Shown: positions 8,131 to 17,949, numbered from the stretch's first letter. The stretch: DNA of 64,000 nt from Haematobacter missouriensis (GCF_000740775.1 NZ_JFGS01000011.1:1-64000), one strand, 5' to 3'. The notes: generated by a model not told the origin, from the letters alone. Made by a program: numbers and translations.

Positions 8131-10593
8131 TCAGGGGGTGGGCGTTATCCGGGTGATCCCCACGGCGGCTGCGCGGGCAAGGGCCGGGTCCAGCGACATG
8201 GGGATATACTCTCCCCGCCGCCAGAGTTCCCCTAGATCGTCATAGTGTCGTGAGAGCGGGTGCCCCGATTGCCCCGTCGCCGTGATGAAGACCGAACTGT
8301 CAGGGTCGGCAAAGTCATAGACCCCGCGATAGCCGGCGCCGTGGACATTGAGATAGGGATTGCTGCCTGTGCCGCTGGTCAACCCGCGCATCAGCGTATC
8401 GTCCCCGCCCGAAGTGGATTGCCGGATATTCACGAGATAGCGCAGCAGCGGCACGTTCCCCAGCACCGGATGATCGTGAGCGGCCTGATGGATGTCGCCC
8501 CAGCGCCAGCTTTCCAGATTTCGGCCATAGCGTTCCGAGAGCCGCAGCAGCGCGTCATCCAGTGCCATCCGCGCGATATCCGTGCACGTCTCGACCGGAG
8601 AGGACTGGATGATGTCACACCACTTCGCCGCGCCGTCTATGTTGCGGAATACTCGCTCCATGAACAGCGGATCGGCATGGGTGAAGCTGTCCGCAAGCGG
8701 GCCAAGTTCATCCCGGATGAGCTTTTCCTGAAGGCTCCGCATCCAGGCGGCATAGATCAGTGGCTCGGGTAGATGCTCGTTCATCTCCCCGTTCCATTCG
8801 GCCAGCAGGTTGAGCGCCTTCTGACGGAGCCGTTCGGTGGTTCCTTCGGCGGCGGGCTCACCGGTGAACCACAGATCCTTCCCGATCAGCGGCAGAAGTG
8901 TGCGCGCCCCCTGGCTCACCGTGTCGAGTTGCGCTTCGATGAAGCTCTCTCGGGTGTGGACTTCCCGTGTCTGCATCAGGCGCTTCCACCGCTCGATGCG
9001 CTGGCTGTCGCCCCAGTCGAAGCTCACGTGCCGGGGGAAGGGGGCGTCGATGATCTTGTTGTTGGTATTGCCGAGGATACCTCCCGCCGGCTCCACGAAG
9101 CGGGGGTTCTCTGCATAGGGGAATATCCCCTGCCAGCGGTTCTGCGCGATCCAGCCGGGGCTGGGCATCCGGCCCTGCGTCTGGTGACCGGGATCGCGTA
9201 TGGGCATCGCGCCGATGAGTTGCATGGCGATGCCATGGGAATCGGCCAGCATCAGGTTCTGTGAAGGAGCGGTGTAAAGCTCACCCGCCGTCATCCCCTC
9301 CGTAACGGACCGCGCCTTCATCAGCCGGAGGCCCGCGGTCATCGTTCTGTCGTGCGGGGTGAGCGCCGTCCAGGTCAGCGACATCACGTGACCGGGCGGC
9401 GTGACCGTCCCGAGATCGTAGTGGGAGCCGGGCAGGACAGGGCCATTCTCCGTCCAGCGAAGGGTAAGGGTGACGGGGGGAGCGTCCTTGATCGACAGGA
9501 TCGCGCGCCGTGTCTCGAAGCTCTTATAGCCCGAAGGTGTAAGATATTCCTCCGAGTTTTCGGGGTTCAACCGCTCGATATGCAGATCCTGATCGTCGAG
9601 ATAGGAGGAGGTCAGCGCCCAGCCCAGATCGGCGTTGCGTCCGACGATAACCAGCGGAATGCCGGGGATCGTCCCGCCGATCACCCCACCGCCCGCGAGG
9701 TCCAGCCGCGCGAGATACCACACCGTCGGGGCCGAGAAATTGAGGTGTGGATCGTTGGCCAGCAGCGTCCCCCCTGAAGCGGATCGGGAGGGCGCCGCCG
9801 CCCAGGCATTTGACGCCCCGGCGAAAAGCTGCGGATGCACGGGATCAAAGGCGCTCTCCGGCCCCGACAGCGCGGCATAGGACGGCGCCACGTTCGGCAC
9901 GATGCTGGCATAGTCCGGTAATGCGGCGATGCCGGGGCCGGGAACGTCTGGCAGGATATCCTGCACCCGGTTCGCGGGCATCAGCAGCGATGTCCGGGCG
10001 CGCAGCACCTCCCGCTCCATCTGGCCGGTCAGTTGCAGCGCCAAGAGTTTCAGAATCGCCAGTGAATCCGCCGGTTGCCAATGCGCGATCTCGGGCGGGA
10101 AGAGGAAGAACTCCGGTGCGCCGCGCCCCAGCGCCTGCGCGTTCACCGTTTCGATCCACGCGTTCACGCCGCGGGAATAGGCCTCCAGCGCGCTTTTCGT
10201 GGGCTCGTCCTGCTCCTCGAAAGACGCTTGCGCCAGGCCGTAAAGGTCGAGGCGGCGGATGAACTCGTCGGTTCGCATCGTGCGCGCCCCGAAGATTTCC
10301 GACAGCCGCCCCTGCGCGGTGCGGCGCAGAATCGTCATCTGCCACAGCCGGTCCTGTGCATGGACGAAGCCCAGCCCGAAGAAGGCGTCCTCATCCGTCT
10401 TGGCGAAGACATGCGGCACACTTGCGGTATCACGCACGATCTCCATGGGCTGATGAACGCCCGAAAGCCGGTAGGACGCGCTGTAATCTGGCAGGGAGCG
10501 GGACGTGACATAGTAAAGGCCCGCGAGTGTCGCAGCCGTCACCAGGATCAGCGCTGTGAGAATCCGCACAAGCCAGCGGAATGCGATGAGCAT
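8131..10593 (-). CDS. Penicillin acylase family protein (Ntn hydrolase)
   Basis: An 820-aa self-processing amidohydrolase precursor. An N-terminal hydrophobic helix (about 8-28) anchors or exports it. The alpha-chain region contains DAFFGLGFVHAQDRLWQM. The nucleophile Ser261 lies in GASNAWAAAPSRSASG, where autocleavage would free the beta-chain N-terminus, followed by LLANDPHL, a family hallmark. The length fits the acylase/quorum-quenching acylase group; the acyl substrate cannot be read from sequence. It is monocistronic, convergent with phoB and divergent from the dehydrogenase at 10672. Confidence 0.9.
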   Translation of the reverse strand: MLIAFRWLVRILTALILVTAATLAGLYYVTSRSLPDYSASYRLSGVHQPMEIVRDTASVPHVFAKTDEDAFFGLGFVHAQDRLWQMTILRRTAQGRLSEIFGARTMRTDEFIRRLDLYGLAQASFEEQDEPTKSALEAYSRGVNAWIETVNAQALGRGAPEFFLFPPEIAHWQPADSLAILKLLALQLTGQMEREVLRARTSLLMPANRVQDILPDVPGPGIAALPDYASIVPNVAPSYAALSGPESAFDPVHPQLFAGASNAWAAAPSRSASGGTLLANDPHLNFSAPTVWYLARLDLAGGGVIGGTIPGIPLVIVGRNADLGWALTSSYLDDQDLHIERLNPENSEEYLTPSGYKSFETRRAILSIKDAPPVTLTLRWTENGPVLPGSHYDLGTVTPPGHVMSLTWTALTPHDRTMTAGLRLMKARSVTEGMTAGELYTAPSQNLMLADSHGIAMQLIGAMPIRDPGHQTQGRMPSPGWIAQNRWQGIFPYAENPRFVEPAGGILGNTNNKIIDAPFPRHVSFDWGDSQRIERWKRLMQTREVHTRESFIEAQLDTVSQGARTLLPLIGKDLWFTGEPAAEGTTERLRQKALNLLAEWNGEMNEHLPEPLIYAAWMRSLQEKLIRDELGPLADSFTHADPLFMERVFRNIDGAAKWCDIIQSSPVETCTDIARMALDDALLRLSERYGRNLESWRWGDIHQAAHDHPVLGNVPLLRYLVNIRQSTSGGDDTLMRGLTSGTGSNPYLNVHGAGYRGVYDFADPDSSVFITATGQSGHPLSRHYDDLGELWRRGEYIPMSLDPALARAAAVGITRITPTP

Positions 10594-10671
10594 GGGGGCC
10601 TTCAGTTGACGCGGGCGATGGAGCCCGTAGTTAAGTCAAAGCAGTGAGACGCGCAATCGGGAGGAGGGGAC

Positions 10672-11562
10672 ATGAAGGTCGCATTTCTGGGTCTGGGTGT
10701 TATGGGGGCGCCGATGGCGCGTCATCTGTCAGAGGCGGGCCATACGGTCACCGTTTATAATCGCACGTATTCCAAGGCTGCCGCCTGGGTCGCAACCAAT
10801 GGTGGGCAGGCCGCACGCACGCCTGCCGCCGCGGCGACGGGTGCCGAATTCGTGATGGTCTGCGTCGGAAATGACGATGACCTGCGTTCGGTCTGCCTCG
10901 GTCCGGGGGGAGCCTTCACCGGCATGGCGGCCGGCAGCGTGCTCGTCGATCATACGACCGTCTCTGCGCGGGTGACGCGGGAGCTTGCAGCGGCAGCGGC
11001 AGAGCAGTCCATCGCTTTCGTCGATGCGCCGGTTTCGGGTGGGCAGGCAGGGGCTGAAAACGGCATCCTCTCCGTCATGTGCGGGGGGACGCCGGAAGAT
11101 TTCGCGCGAGCGGAGCCGGTGATTGCCGCCTATTCCCGCATCTGCCGACTGATCGGGCCGACCGGCTCGGGCCAGCTTGCCAAGATGATGAACCAGATCT
11201 GTATCGCGGGTGTGGTGCAAGGTCTCTCCGAAGCGCTGTCTTTCGGGGAGAAGGCGGGTCTTGACGGGCGCGCGGTGGTGGAGGTCATCAGTCAGGGTGC
11301 CGCAGGCTCATGGCAGATGGTCAATCGCCACGAATCGATGTTGGATGACCGCTTCAATTTCGGTTTTGCCGTCGACTGGATGCGCAAGGACTTGGGCATC
11401 TGTCTTGCGACCGGCGACGAGATCGGCGCCCCCCTGCCGCTGACCGCTCTGGTGGATCAGTTCTACAAGGATGTGCAGGCGATGGGCGGCGGGCGGTGGG
11501 ACACCTCTTCCCTCCTGCGCAGGCTGAAGGCATTTGACCGTGAGGAACCGGATCAACGCTGA
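10672..11562 (+). CDS. NAD(P)-dependent oxidoreductase, 3-hydroxyisobutyrate dehydrogenase family
   Basis: A 296-aa beta-hydroxyacid dehydrogenase. The N-terminal Rossmann motif is GLGVMGAPMARHL, the substrate motif is DAPVSGGQAGAENG, and the catalytic-Lys helix is GQLAKMMNQI. The C-terminal all-helical domain is complete. A GGGAGGAGG-type ribosome site stands just before ATG. Substrate could be 3-hydroxyisobutyrate, tartronate semialdehyde or a related acid; no neighbour decides it. Confidence 0.88.
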   Translation: MKVAFLGLGVMGAPMARHLSEAGHTVTVYNRTYSKAAAWVATNGGQAARTPAAAATGAEFVMVCVGNDDDLRSVCLGPGGAFTGMAAGSVLVDHTTVSARVTRELAAAAAEQSIAFVDAPVSGGQAGAENGILSVMCGGTPEDFARAEPVIAAYSRICRLIGPTGSGQLAKMMNQICIAGVVQGLSEALSFGEKAGLDGRAVVEVISQGAAGSWQMVNRHESMLDDRFNFGFAVDWMRKDLGICLATGDEIGAPLPLTALVDQFYKDVQAMGGGRWDTSSLLRRLKAFDREEPDQR

Positions 11563-11624
11563 TCCTGCTCACATATTGCGCGTGCCGTGCTTGATCGGCG
11601 GCGCGCGCCGGCCTACCAAGGGGC

Positions 11625-12074
11625 ATGATCACGCAGCGGATGAAATATGCGCTGAAGGCGCTTATGGTGCTCGCCGATGAATGGCAGGGAGGGCATAATC
11701 CGCTGTCCATCGAGGAGATCGCCCGGCGCGCGGGTACGCCCAAGCGGTTTCTGGAGCACATCCTCCTCGATCTCCGCAAGACCGGCAACGTGGTGAGCCT
11801 GCGCGGGCGTCGGGGCGGCTACATGCTTGTCAAACCACCCGAAACCGTGGCGTTGAGCGAACTGCTCCGCGCCATCGACGGGCCCATTGCGCCGCTCCCC
11901 TGCCTGTCCCGCAAGGCCTATCAGCGCTGCGAGGATTGCACGGATGAGGAAACATGCCGTCTCCGCCGGGTCTTCGGCGAACTGTTCTGGTCTTATCTCA
12001 TCCTGCTGGAAAGCCTGACGCTTGCCGACCTCATCCGCACGCCCGACCGTTTCGGGCAGCTCGTAGCCGAATGA
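11625..12074 (+). CDS. Rrf2 family transcriptional regulator, probable Fe-S sensor
   Basis: A 149-aa winged-helix regulator. The N-terminal helix-turn-helix runs through RMKYALKALMVLA and LSIEEIARRAGTPKRFLEHIL, with wing LRGRRGGYML. A cysteine cluster follows (C-x8-C-x2-C-x5-C around CLSRKAYQRC, CEDC and EETC), similar to the iron-sulfur-binding cysteines of RirA/IscR/NsrR relatives. It overlaps the next gene by 4 bp (ATGA at 12071), suggesting a shared transcript. Which cluster or signal it senses is not decidable here. Confidence 0.85.
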   Translation: MITQRMKYALKALMVLADEWQGGHNPLSIEEIARRAGTPKRFLEHILLDLRKTGNVVSLRGRRGGYMLVKPPETVALSELLRAIDGPIAPLPCLSRKAYQRCEDCTDEETCRLRRVFGELFWSYLILLESLTLADLIRTPDRFGQLVAE

Positions 12075-13363
12075 CGGAAATCCCGCATATCCTCATCGCA
12101 GGCGGCGGCGCGACGGGCACGATCCTCGCCGCGCAGCTTCTCCGCCGGGGCGCTCGGGTGAGTCTGGTGGAGAGGAACACGGTGGGCGAGGGGGTTGCTT
12201 ATTCCACCCGGGATCCCGCGCATCTGCTGAACACCCGAAGTGCGGCGATGTCCGCTTTCCCCGACATGCCGGGCCATTTCGTGGATTGGCTGCTGAGCGA
12301 GCGGGGCGCGGCTGACCCAGCCGCTTTCGAGCGCAGAGCAGATTATGCACGCTATCTCAAACATCTGCTCGCGCCGTGGCAGGGCAATTCGCGTCTCCGC
12401 ATTCTGAGGGAGGAGGCTTTAGCGGTGCAGAGCGAGGGCGCCGGCGTCACCCTGCGCTGCACAGGCGGTGAGGTGTTGGCGGGGGATCGCCTGGTTCTGG
12501 CCACGGGTCATCCAGTGCCCGAGGAGGAGCCGGGGATGCGACAGCCGTGGCGGGAGGGGGAAACGCCGGAGGGTCTGGTACTTCTGGTCGGCACGGGGCT
12601 GACCATGGTGGATGAGGTCTTGAGTCTGTTGGAGGCGGGCCATCGCGGCGGGATGCTGGCCATTTCGCGCCGCGGTCTTTTGCCGAGGCACCATCTGGAG
12701 GAGCCCCCGCGCCCGGTAATACTCCCCGATGACGTTCCGGTCGGAGAGGGGCCTGCTGCAATCGCGCGCTGGCTTCGCCGCTCCGTTGCGCGGGAGGCGG
12801 CCTCGGGGGGAGACTGGCGGGGCGTCGTGGATGCCGTGCGACCGGAGGTGCAGACGTTGTGGCGGGCCATGCCGGAGGCTGGCCGGCGGATCTTTCTGCG
12901 CCATGGGGCGGTCTGGTGGGATGTGCATCGTCATCGGATGCCGCCCGGTTCACGCAACCGCCTTGACGCCGCGATGGCAGAAGGGTTGCTGCGGTTGCAG
13001 CGCGCACGGCTCCGGAGCCTCGTGGACGGAACAGCTCGCTTGAGCCTGCCGGGCGGTGGAGTGGAGGACATCGCGACCGCCGCCGTCATAGACTGCCGGG
13101 GGATCAGGCGCGACCCGGAGCGTTCCGCCTCGCCGCTGGTCGCGGAGTTGCTCCGCTCCGGGCTGGCGCGAATCGACCCGCTGCGGCTGGGGCTGGACGT
13201 GACGCTACAGGGGGCCGTCATCGCACGGGACGGGACGGTGTCGCAGAAGATCCATGCGGCCGGCCCGCCAAGTCGCGCAGCCCTTTGGGAGATCACGGCG
13301 ATCCCCGATATCCGGGAGCAGGTCACCCGGCTTGCCGCTTCGTTCATGCCCGGTTGCGTATAG
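12071..13363 (+). CDS. FAD/NAD(P)-binding protein (FAD-NAD(P)-binding, NAD_binding_9 type)
   Basis: A 430-aa flavoprotein-like enzyme. It has an N-terminal dinucleotide motif GGGATGTILAAQLL, then GVAYSTRDPAHLLNTRSAAMSA, typical of the family (here given in two parts: GVAYST and HLLNTR). A second nucleotide-binding stretch is VLLVGTGLTMVDEV. The start at 12071 was chosen because the dinucleotide fold begins right after it and it overlaps the Rrf2 stop. Reaction unknown. Coupling to an iron-sulfur type regulator suggests a redox or stress role, which is inference. Confidence 0.8.
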   Translation: MTEIPHILIAGGGATGTILAAQLLRRGARVSLVERNTVGEGVAYSTRDPAHLLNTRSAAMSAFPDMPGHFVDWLLSERGAADPAAFERRADYARYLKHLLAPWQGNSRLRILREEALAVQSEGAGVTLRCTGGEVLAGDRLVLATGHPVPEEEPGMRQPWREGETPEGLVLLVGTGLTMVDEVLSLLEAGHRGGMLAISRRGLLPRHHLEEPPRPVILPDDVPVGEGPAAIARWLRRSVAREAASGGDWRGVVDAVRPEVQTLWRAMPEAGRRIFLRHGAVWWDVHRHRMPPGSRNRLDAAMAEGLLRLQRARLRSLVDGTARLSLPGGGVEDIATAAVIDCRGIRRDPERSASPLVAELLRSGLARIDPLRLGLDVTLQGAVIARDGTVSQKIHAAGPPSRAALWEITAIPDIREQVTRLAASFMPGCV

Positions 13364-13428
13364 GCTCTACCGGTCATCTCCTGCTGAATGCTGCACCGCG
13401 GAAAATATTGCGCTGGGCCTTGCCGAAA

Positions 13429-13456
13429 TACATAGGTGCCTATACATAGGTGCCTA
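13429..13456 (+). promoter_or_regulatory. Tandem 14-bp operator upstream of marR
   Basis: Two perfect, abutting copies of TACATAGGTGCCTA (13429-13442 and 13443-13456), each containing the near-palindrome TAGG-TG-CCTA. They lie about 30 bp before the marR start, the expected place for autoregulation by a MarR dimer. Confidence 0.65.
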
Positions 13457-13484
13457 ATAGTTATCCACTTATGTCTTTATCCCC

Positions 13485-13955
13485 ATGCCGCAGAGCCTCA
13501 CAAAACCCACGCCCGCCGATCAGCGCAACGCTTGGTTCATTGACGAACTCACCAAGGTGAGTCGCAAGATCCGCACGTTGTTCGACGCTCGTGTGCGAGC
13601 GCAGGATCTGACCTTGTCGCGTGCGCGTGTCCTTTTGCGGCTGAGCGAGGGGGACGGCCAGACCCAGAGCCAGCTCGCCTGCAAGCTGGAGGTTGAGCAG
13701 CCCTCCATGGTGGGCATACTCGATGGTCTGGAAAAGTTGGGCTACATCCGCCGCGAGGCGCAGGAGAGCGACCGGCGCGTCAAGAACGTCTATCTCACGG
13801 ATACCGCGCGGATGAAGGCGCGCGGGCTGACCGATTTCTCCCGTCGGTTGCGGGAAGACATGCTTGAAGGCATTTCTCCTGCCGATCTGGAAACGGCGAC
13901 GCGCGTGCTGCGTGTCATCATGCAGAACATCGACTCTGGCAAGTTGGACGGCTGA
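13485..13955 (+). CDS. MarR family transcriptional regulator
   Basis: A 156-aa winged-helix regulator. The HTH region runs through QTQSQLACKLEVEQPSMVGILD, seen in pieces as QSQLACKLEV and PSMVGILDGLE. The wing is YIRREAQESDRRVKNVYLT, with the family DxR signature SDRRVK. It sits 2 bp before the efflux genes, so it probably represses an emrAB-like operon and itself through the tandem operator at 13429-13456. Confidence 0.92.
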   Translation: MPQSLTKPTPADQRNAWFIDELTKVSRKIRTLFDARVRAQDLTLSRARVLLRLSEGDGQTQSQLACKLEVEQPSMVGILDGLEKLGYIRREAQESDRRVKNVYLTDTARMKARGLTDFSRRLREDMLEGISPADLETATRVLRVIMQNIDSGKLDG

Positions 13956-13957
13956 TC

Positions 13958-15730
13958 ATGAACGATCTCGCCATCATAAAACGCGCCCCGCCCGAGGAGG
14001 TGGAGGGAACGGCAGAACCGGAAGCCGCTCCACGAGAGCCGGTCGCAGGCGGCACCAGTGCCGAGACCGCGCCACCGTCTTCCGGGGAAGTTGCGCAAAC
14101 CTCCCCCGATGCACCGCAGCAACCGGCGCGCCCTCCCTTCGTTCCGAAGCCGCCGCATCTCGTTGCGGCGTATATGCTCGCCTCGACGCTTCTTTCTCTC
14201 ACCCAGAGCTTCGGCATGAACCTCGTCTCGGCCAACATCCCGCAGATCGCGGGCGACCTGTCGGCCACGCAGACGGAAGCCACATGGCTGATGGCCGCCT
14301 ATATGGCGCCGAACGTCTCTCTCGCCCTGGCCCTCATCAAGATCAGGAACCAGTTCGGGCTGAGGAACTTTGCCGAAATCTCCATTCTGGGTTTCGTCGT
14401 TGCAGCGTTGCTGAATTTCCTGATCTCCGACCTGCATTCCGCGCTTGTTGTCCGCTTCATGAGTGGGATGGCCGCCTCTCCGATGTCGAGCCTCGCCTTC
14501 CTGTACATGCTGGAGCCGATGCCGCCTGAGAAGAAGTTGAGCGTCGGTCTATCGCTTGCGCTCACCAACATCACGCTCGGCGCTCCCATCGCGCGTATCG
14601 TGTCGCCTTACCTCATCGAACTCTGGGGCGGGTGGCATGCGCTGACCGTGCTGGAACTTGCGCTCGCCATCGCGGCGCTGGGTCTGGTGTACAAGCTGCC
14701 GCTCGGCTCCATGCCACGGGCAAATGTGATCAGCCGCGGTGACGTGGTCAGCTATCTGCTGATCGCCGTCGGCTTCGGCTGCGTAGCTGTCGTGCTGGTC
14801 ACAGGCCGGCTCTACTGGTGGTTGGAAGCGCCATGGATCGGGTGGCTTCTGGTTCTCTCCGCCTTCTGTCTGACAACCGCCGCGGTGATCGAGCTGAACC
14901 GAAAGTTGCCCCTGGTGGATATTCGCTGGCTTACCAGCCCCGCCATCGTCCACTTCGCCTGTGCGCTGTTTCTGTTCCGTATCGTGCTGGCCGAACAAAG
15001 CTCGGGCGTGCCTCAGTTCTTCATCGCGCTGGGCCTGTCCAATACGCAGATGCAGTTGATGTATGTCGTCATTCTTCTGGGATCCCTGCTGGGCGGGCTG
15101 ACTTCGGCGGCTGTCCTGAAGCCCGGGCGGGAGGAGATGATGCACGTCGTGGCCCTCATCCTGATCGCCACCGGCTCCCTGATGGACAGTCACACGACAA
15201 GCCTGACCCGGCCCGAACAGCTGATGTTGAGCCAGGCGTTGATTGGCTATGCCACTGCTCTGTTCCTGCCGCCCGCGATGGCGAGCGGTCTGATGTCCGC
15301 GCTGAAGAAGGGGCCGAACTATCTCCTGAGCTTCATCATCGTCTTTCTCATGACCCAGAGTGTCGGTGGTCTGCTTGGCTCCGCCATTTTCGGGACACTG
15401 GTAACGATCAGGACGAACCTGCACACGCTCCGCCTGTCGGAGCTGATGTCTCCTTCCGATCCCCTGGTCGCCCAGCGGATCCAGCAGTACGGCAACAGCT
15501 ACGCCAACGTCATCCCCGACAGCCTGCAACGGCAGGTGGAGGGGACGCGGCTCCTCTCCACCGTCATCAAGCGGGAGGCGACTGTGCTGGCCTACAACGA
15601 CGTGTTTCTCATCGTGGGGATCATCGCGCTGATCGCACTGGGGCTTCTGCTGGGGCACATGGCGTTGAATGCGTGGCTGAGGCGGCGGGCGGTCGCGACG
15701 GCGCCTCCCGGCGGGGCGCTGCCGAACTGA
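13958..15730 (+). CDS. MFS multidrug efflux transporter, DHA2/EmrB type
   Basis: A 590-aa inner-membrane proton-coupled drug exporter. An unusual Pro/Ala/Glu-rich cytoplasmic N-terminus of about 65 residues precedes the first transmembrane helix (HLVAAYMLASTLLSL). The TQTEATWLMAAYMAPN segment corresponds to the conserved motif of DHA2 proteins, and about 14 helices are expected. It would work with the HlyD/EmrA-like adaptor encoded 36 bp downstream and an outer-membrane channel not present in this window. The substrate is unknown. Confidence 0.9.
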   Translation: MNDLAIIKRAPPEEVEGTAEPEAAPREPVAGGTSAETAPPSSGEVAQTSPDAPQQPARPPFVPKPPHLVAAYMLASTLLSLTQSFGMNLVSANIPQIAGDLSATQTEATWLMAAYMAPNVSLALALIKIRNQFGLRNFAEISILGFVVAALLNFLISDLHSALVVRFMSGMAASPMSSLAFLYMLEPMPPEKKLSVGLSLALTNITLGAPIARIVSPYLIELWGGWHALTVLELALAIAALGLVYKLPLGSMPRANVISRGDVVSYLLIAVGFGCVAVVLVTGRLYWWLEAPWIGWLLVLSAFCLTTAAVIELNRKLPLVDIRWLTSPAIVHFACALFLFRIVLAEQSSGVPQFFIALGLSNTQMQLMYVVILLGSLLGGLTSAAVLKPGREEMMHVVALILIATGSLMDSHTTSLTRPEQLMLSQALIGYATALFLPPAMASGLMSALKKGPNYLLSFIIVFLMTQSVGGLLGSAIFGTLVTIRTNLHTLRLSELMSPSDPLVAQRIQQYGNSYANVIPDSLQRQVEGTRLLSTVIKREATVLAYNDVFLIVGIIALIALGLLLGHMALNAWLRRRAVATAPPGGALPN

Positions 15731-15766
15731 CGCCCCTCGCTGACCCTGCTATCCGAGTATCCTACC

Positions 15767-16900
15767 ATGCCACATGAAATCATTCGTTCCCGCGCTACCC
15801 ATATCGCTCTTGTCACCGGTATCGCTGCCATCGGGCTGGTGCTCTATGCATGGCAGTTGCCGCCCTTCACCACCGCCATAGAAACGACGGAGAATGCCTA
15901 TACCCGCGCGAAGGTGACGTTTCTTGCGCCGCAGATCGCAGGCCATGTGGCCGAGGTGTTCGTGCATGACTTCGACACCGTGAAGGCGGGCCAGCCGCTT
16001 GTGAAGATCGACGACCGCATCTTCCGCCAGAAGGTAGCGCAAGCGGAGGCGGCGCTTGCTTCCTCCCGCGCGAGCCTTGCCTCCAACGCGCAGGACCGCG
16101 TCGTGGCAGAAGCGAGCGTCCACGCCGCGGAGGCCACGCTGGAGGGTGCGAAAGCCTCGGTGAAGGTTGCCACTGCGAACTGGGAGCGGATCACTCCGCT
16201 GCTGGGCAAGGGGGTCGCCACGCAGGCGGACGGCGATACAACCCGCGCCGCTCTGGATCAGGCTATCGCCAATCAGCATCAAGCTGAGGCCGCCTTAGAG
16301 ACCGCCAGACAGAAGGTGCAGTCCACCATCGTCGGGCGTCAGGCTCTGGAGGCCGCTGTCACGGGGTCGGAGGCTGCGGTGGAACTGGCCCGTATCGACC
16401 TTGATAATACCGAAATTCGCGCACCGCAGGACGGCCGTGTGGGCGAGGTGGGTGCGCGGCCGGGGCAGTATGTGTCGGCGGGAACGCAACTCATGCCGCT
16501 GGTGCCGGAGGCGCTTTGGGTCATCGCGAACATGAAGGAGACGCAGCTCGCCGAAATGCGGGTGGGGCAGCCCGCGCGGATCACGGTGGATGCCATGAAC
16601 CACGCGGAACTGACCGGCCGTGTCACGGGTTTTGCGCCCGCAACCGGCAATGAGTTCAGTCTTCTCAAGACCGATAACGCCACGGGTAACTTCACCAAGG
16701 TGGCCCAGCGTCTTCCCGTGAGGATCGAACTCGATCCCGCGCAGCCGCTGGTGCGGAACCTCGTGCCCGGCCTGTCCGTCGTGGTGAGCGTGGATACCAG
16801 TGTTACCCCTCATGAGGGCTCCGCCACCGCACCCACGCAGGTATCGGATCTCGGTGCCGAGGCTACGCCCGGCACGGGTATCGGCGGTCCTCGATTCTAG
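15767..16900 (+). CDS. HlyD/EmrA family membrane fusion (adaptor) protein
   Basis: A 377-aa periplasmic adaptor. One N-terminal membrane helix (about 12-30) precedes a biotinyl-lipoyl-like half motif VTFLAPQIAGHVAEV and an alpha-helical hairpin rich in Ala/Gln (about 75-190). The second lipoyl half is IRAPQDGRVGEVGARPGQYV (exactly 20 residues), and a beta-barrel domain completes it. It is the last gene of the marR-emrB-emrA operon and links the MFS pump to an outer-membrane factor. Confidence 0.9.
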   Translation: MPHEIIRSRATHIALVTGIAAIGLVLYAWQLPPFTTAIETTENAYTRAKVTFLAPQIAGHVAEVFVHDFDTVKAGQPLVKIDDRIFRQKVAQAEAALASSRASLASNAQDRVVAEASVHAAEATLEGAKASVKVATANWERITPLLGKGVATQADGDTTRAALDQAIANQHQAEAALETARQKVQSTIVGRQALEAAVTGSEAAVELARIDLDNTEIRAPQDGRVGEVGARPGQYVSAGTQLMPLVPEALWVIANMKETQLAEMRVGQPARITVDAMNHAELTGRVTGFAPATGNEFSLLKTDNATGNFTKVAQRLPVRIELDPAQPLVRNLVPGLSVVVSVDTSVTPHEGSATAPTQVSDLGAEATPGTGIGGPRF

Positions 16901-17061
16901 GTGGCGCTAGGAAATGCGTTCCAGGACTGCTCTGAGGCCGGGATCTTTCCCTGAATTATCCGAAAATCGCCTGAGAAGCAGCGATTTCCCGCTCTCGACC
17001 GGACCGATTTTCGGGCTTTCAACGGGAGCCCGGGCCAATGCTCCGCCCGTTCAGCGACCTT

Positions 17062-17946
17062 TCAGGAGCGCGCCTCACCAATCAGCCAGTCGCGAAAGGC
17101 CGCGAACACCGGGTTGGCGGCGCTTCTGTCAGGGTAGAGGATGGCGTAGGGGCTTGCTACCCGCAGCCTGCGTTCGGAGGCGAGCAGCAGCCTGCCGCGG
17201 CGAAGCTCCTCCTCTGCCACCACCTCGGGCACCAGCGCAACGCCAAGGCCGGCAACTGCCGCGGTGACCAGCATGCCGAAATGCTCGAACCGCGCGCCCC
17301 GCAGGATCGGCCGAGCATCCAGCCCGGCATCGCGGAACCAGTCCAGCCAGAGCGTCGGCCGCGTGGATTGCTGAAGAAGCGGCAGGCGGGCGAGGGCCAG
17401 GTCCGGCAACGGTCCTGCCACGACGGCGGGACTGGCAACGACGACAAGCTGTTCCTCCATCAGCTCCGCCACATGCGCATCCGGCGGGCGATGCTCTGCC
17501 CGCTGGATCGCCGCATCGAACGGATCGTCGGTGAAATCGACCGGCGACAGGCGCGAGGTGATGTCGAAGGTCACATCCGGCCTGAGCACTCGGAACGCCG
17601 CTAACCGTGGCACCAGCCACGCCGAGCCAAAGGAGGGCAGCACCGCCAGCCGGATCACGTCGCCATGACCGCCGAACGCCATGACAGTAACGGCGGCCTG
17701 ATTGAGCTCCGCCAGCAGCCGCTCCGCATCGGGCAGAAACACCCGCCCCGCATCGGCAAGCACGAGTCGCCCCTTCACCCGGTGAAACAGCCGCACGCCC
17801 AGCCGATCCTCCAGCGTGTTGAGAGAGCGGCTGACGGCGCTCTGCGTCAGGTTCAGTTCCTCCGCCGCGCGGGTCGTGGCGCCGGTGCGCGCACAGGCGG
17901 AGAAGGTGGCAAGCTCCTGGATGGAAGGTAGGTAGGATTGTCGCAT
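17062..17946 (-). CDS. LysR family regulator (GcdR/GcvA-like)
   Basis: A 294-aa regulator if started at MRQSYLPSIQ. The N-terminal HTH contains FSACARTGATTRAAEELNLT and the recognition helix QSAVSRSLNTLEDRLG, with a LysR substrate-binding domain to the end. An upstream in-frame start would give 309 aa. I reject it because a perfect T-N11-A inverted repeat (17950-17964) would then lie inside the gene. It is divergent from gcdH, so it probably activates the glutaryl-CoA genes. Confidence 0.88.
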   Translation of the reverse strand: MRQSYLPSIQELATFSACARTGATTRAAEELNLTQSAVSRSLNTLEDRLGVRLFHRVKGRLVLADAGRVFLPDAERLLAELNQAAVTVMAFGGHGDVIRLAVLPSFGSAWLVPRLAAFRVLRPDVTFDITSRLSPVDFTDDPFDAAIQRAEHRPPDAHVAELMEEQLVVVASPAVVAGPLPDLALARLPLLQQSTRPTLWLDWFRDAGLDARPILRGARFEHFGMLVTAAVAGLGVALVPEVVAEEELRRGRLLLASERRLRVASPYAILYPDRSAANPVFAAFRDWLIGEARS

Positions 17947-17949
17947 GAT

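Noticed and set aside
8260-10647. Plus-strand ORFs opposite the penicillin acylase
   Set aside because: The acylase frame has the nucleophile-serine motif and full-length homology; the plus frames are shadows.
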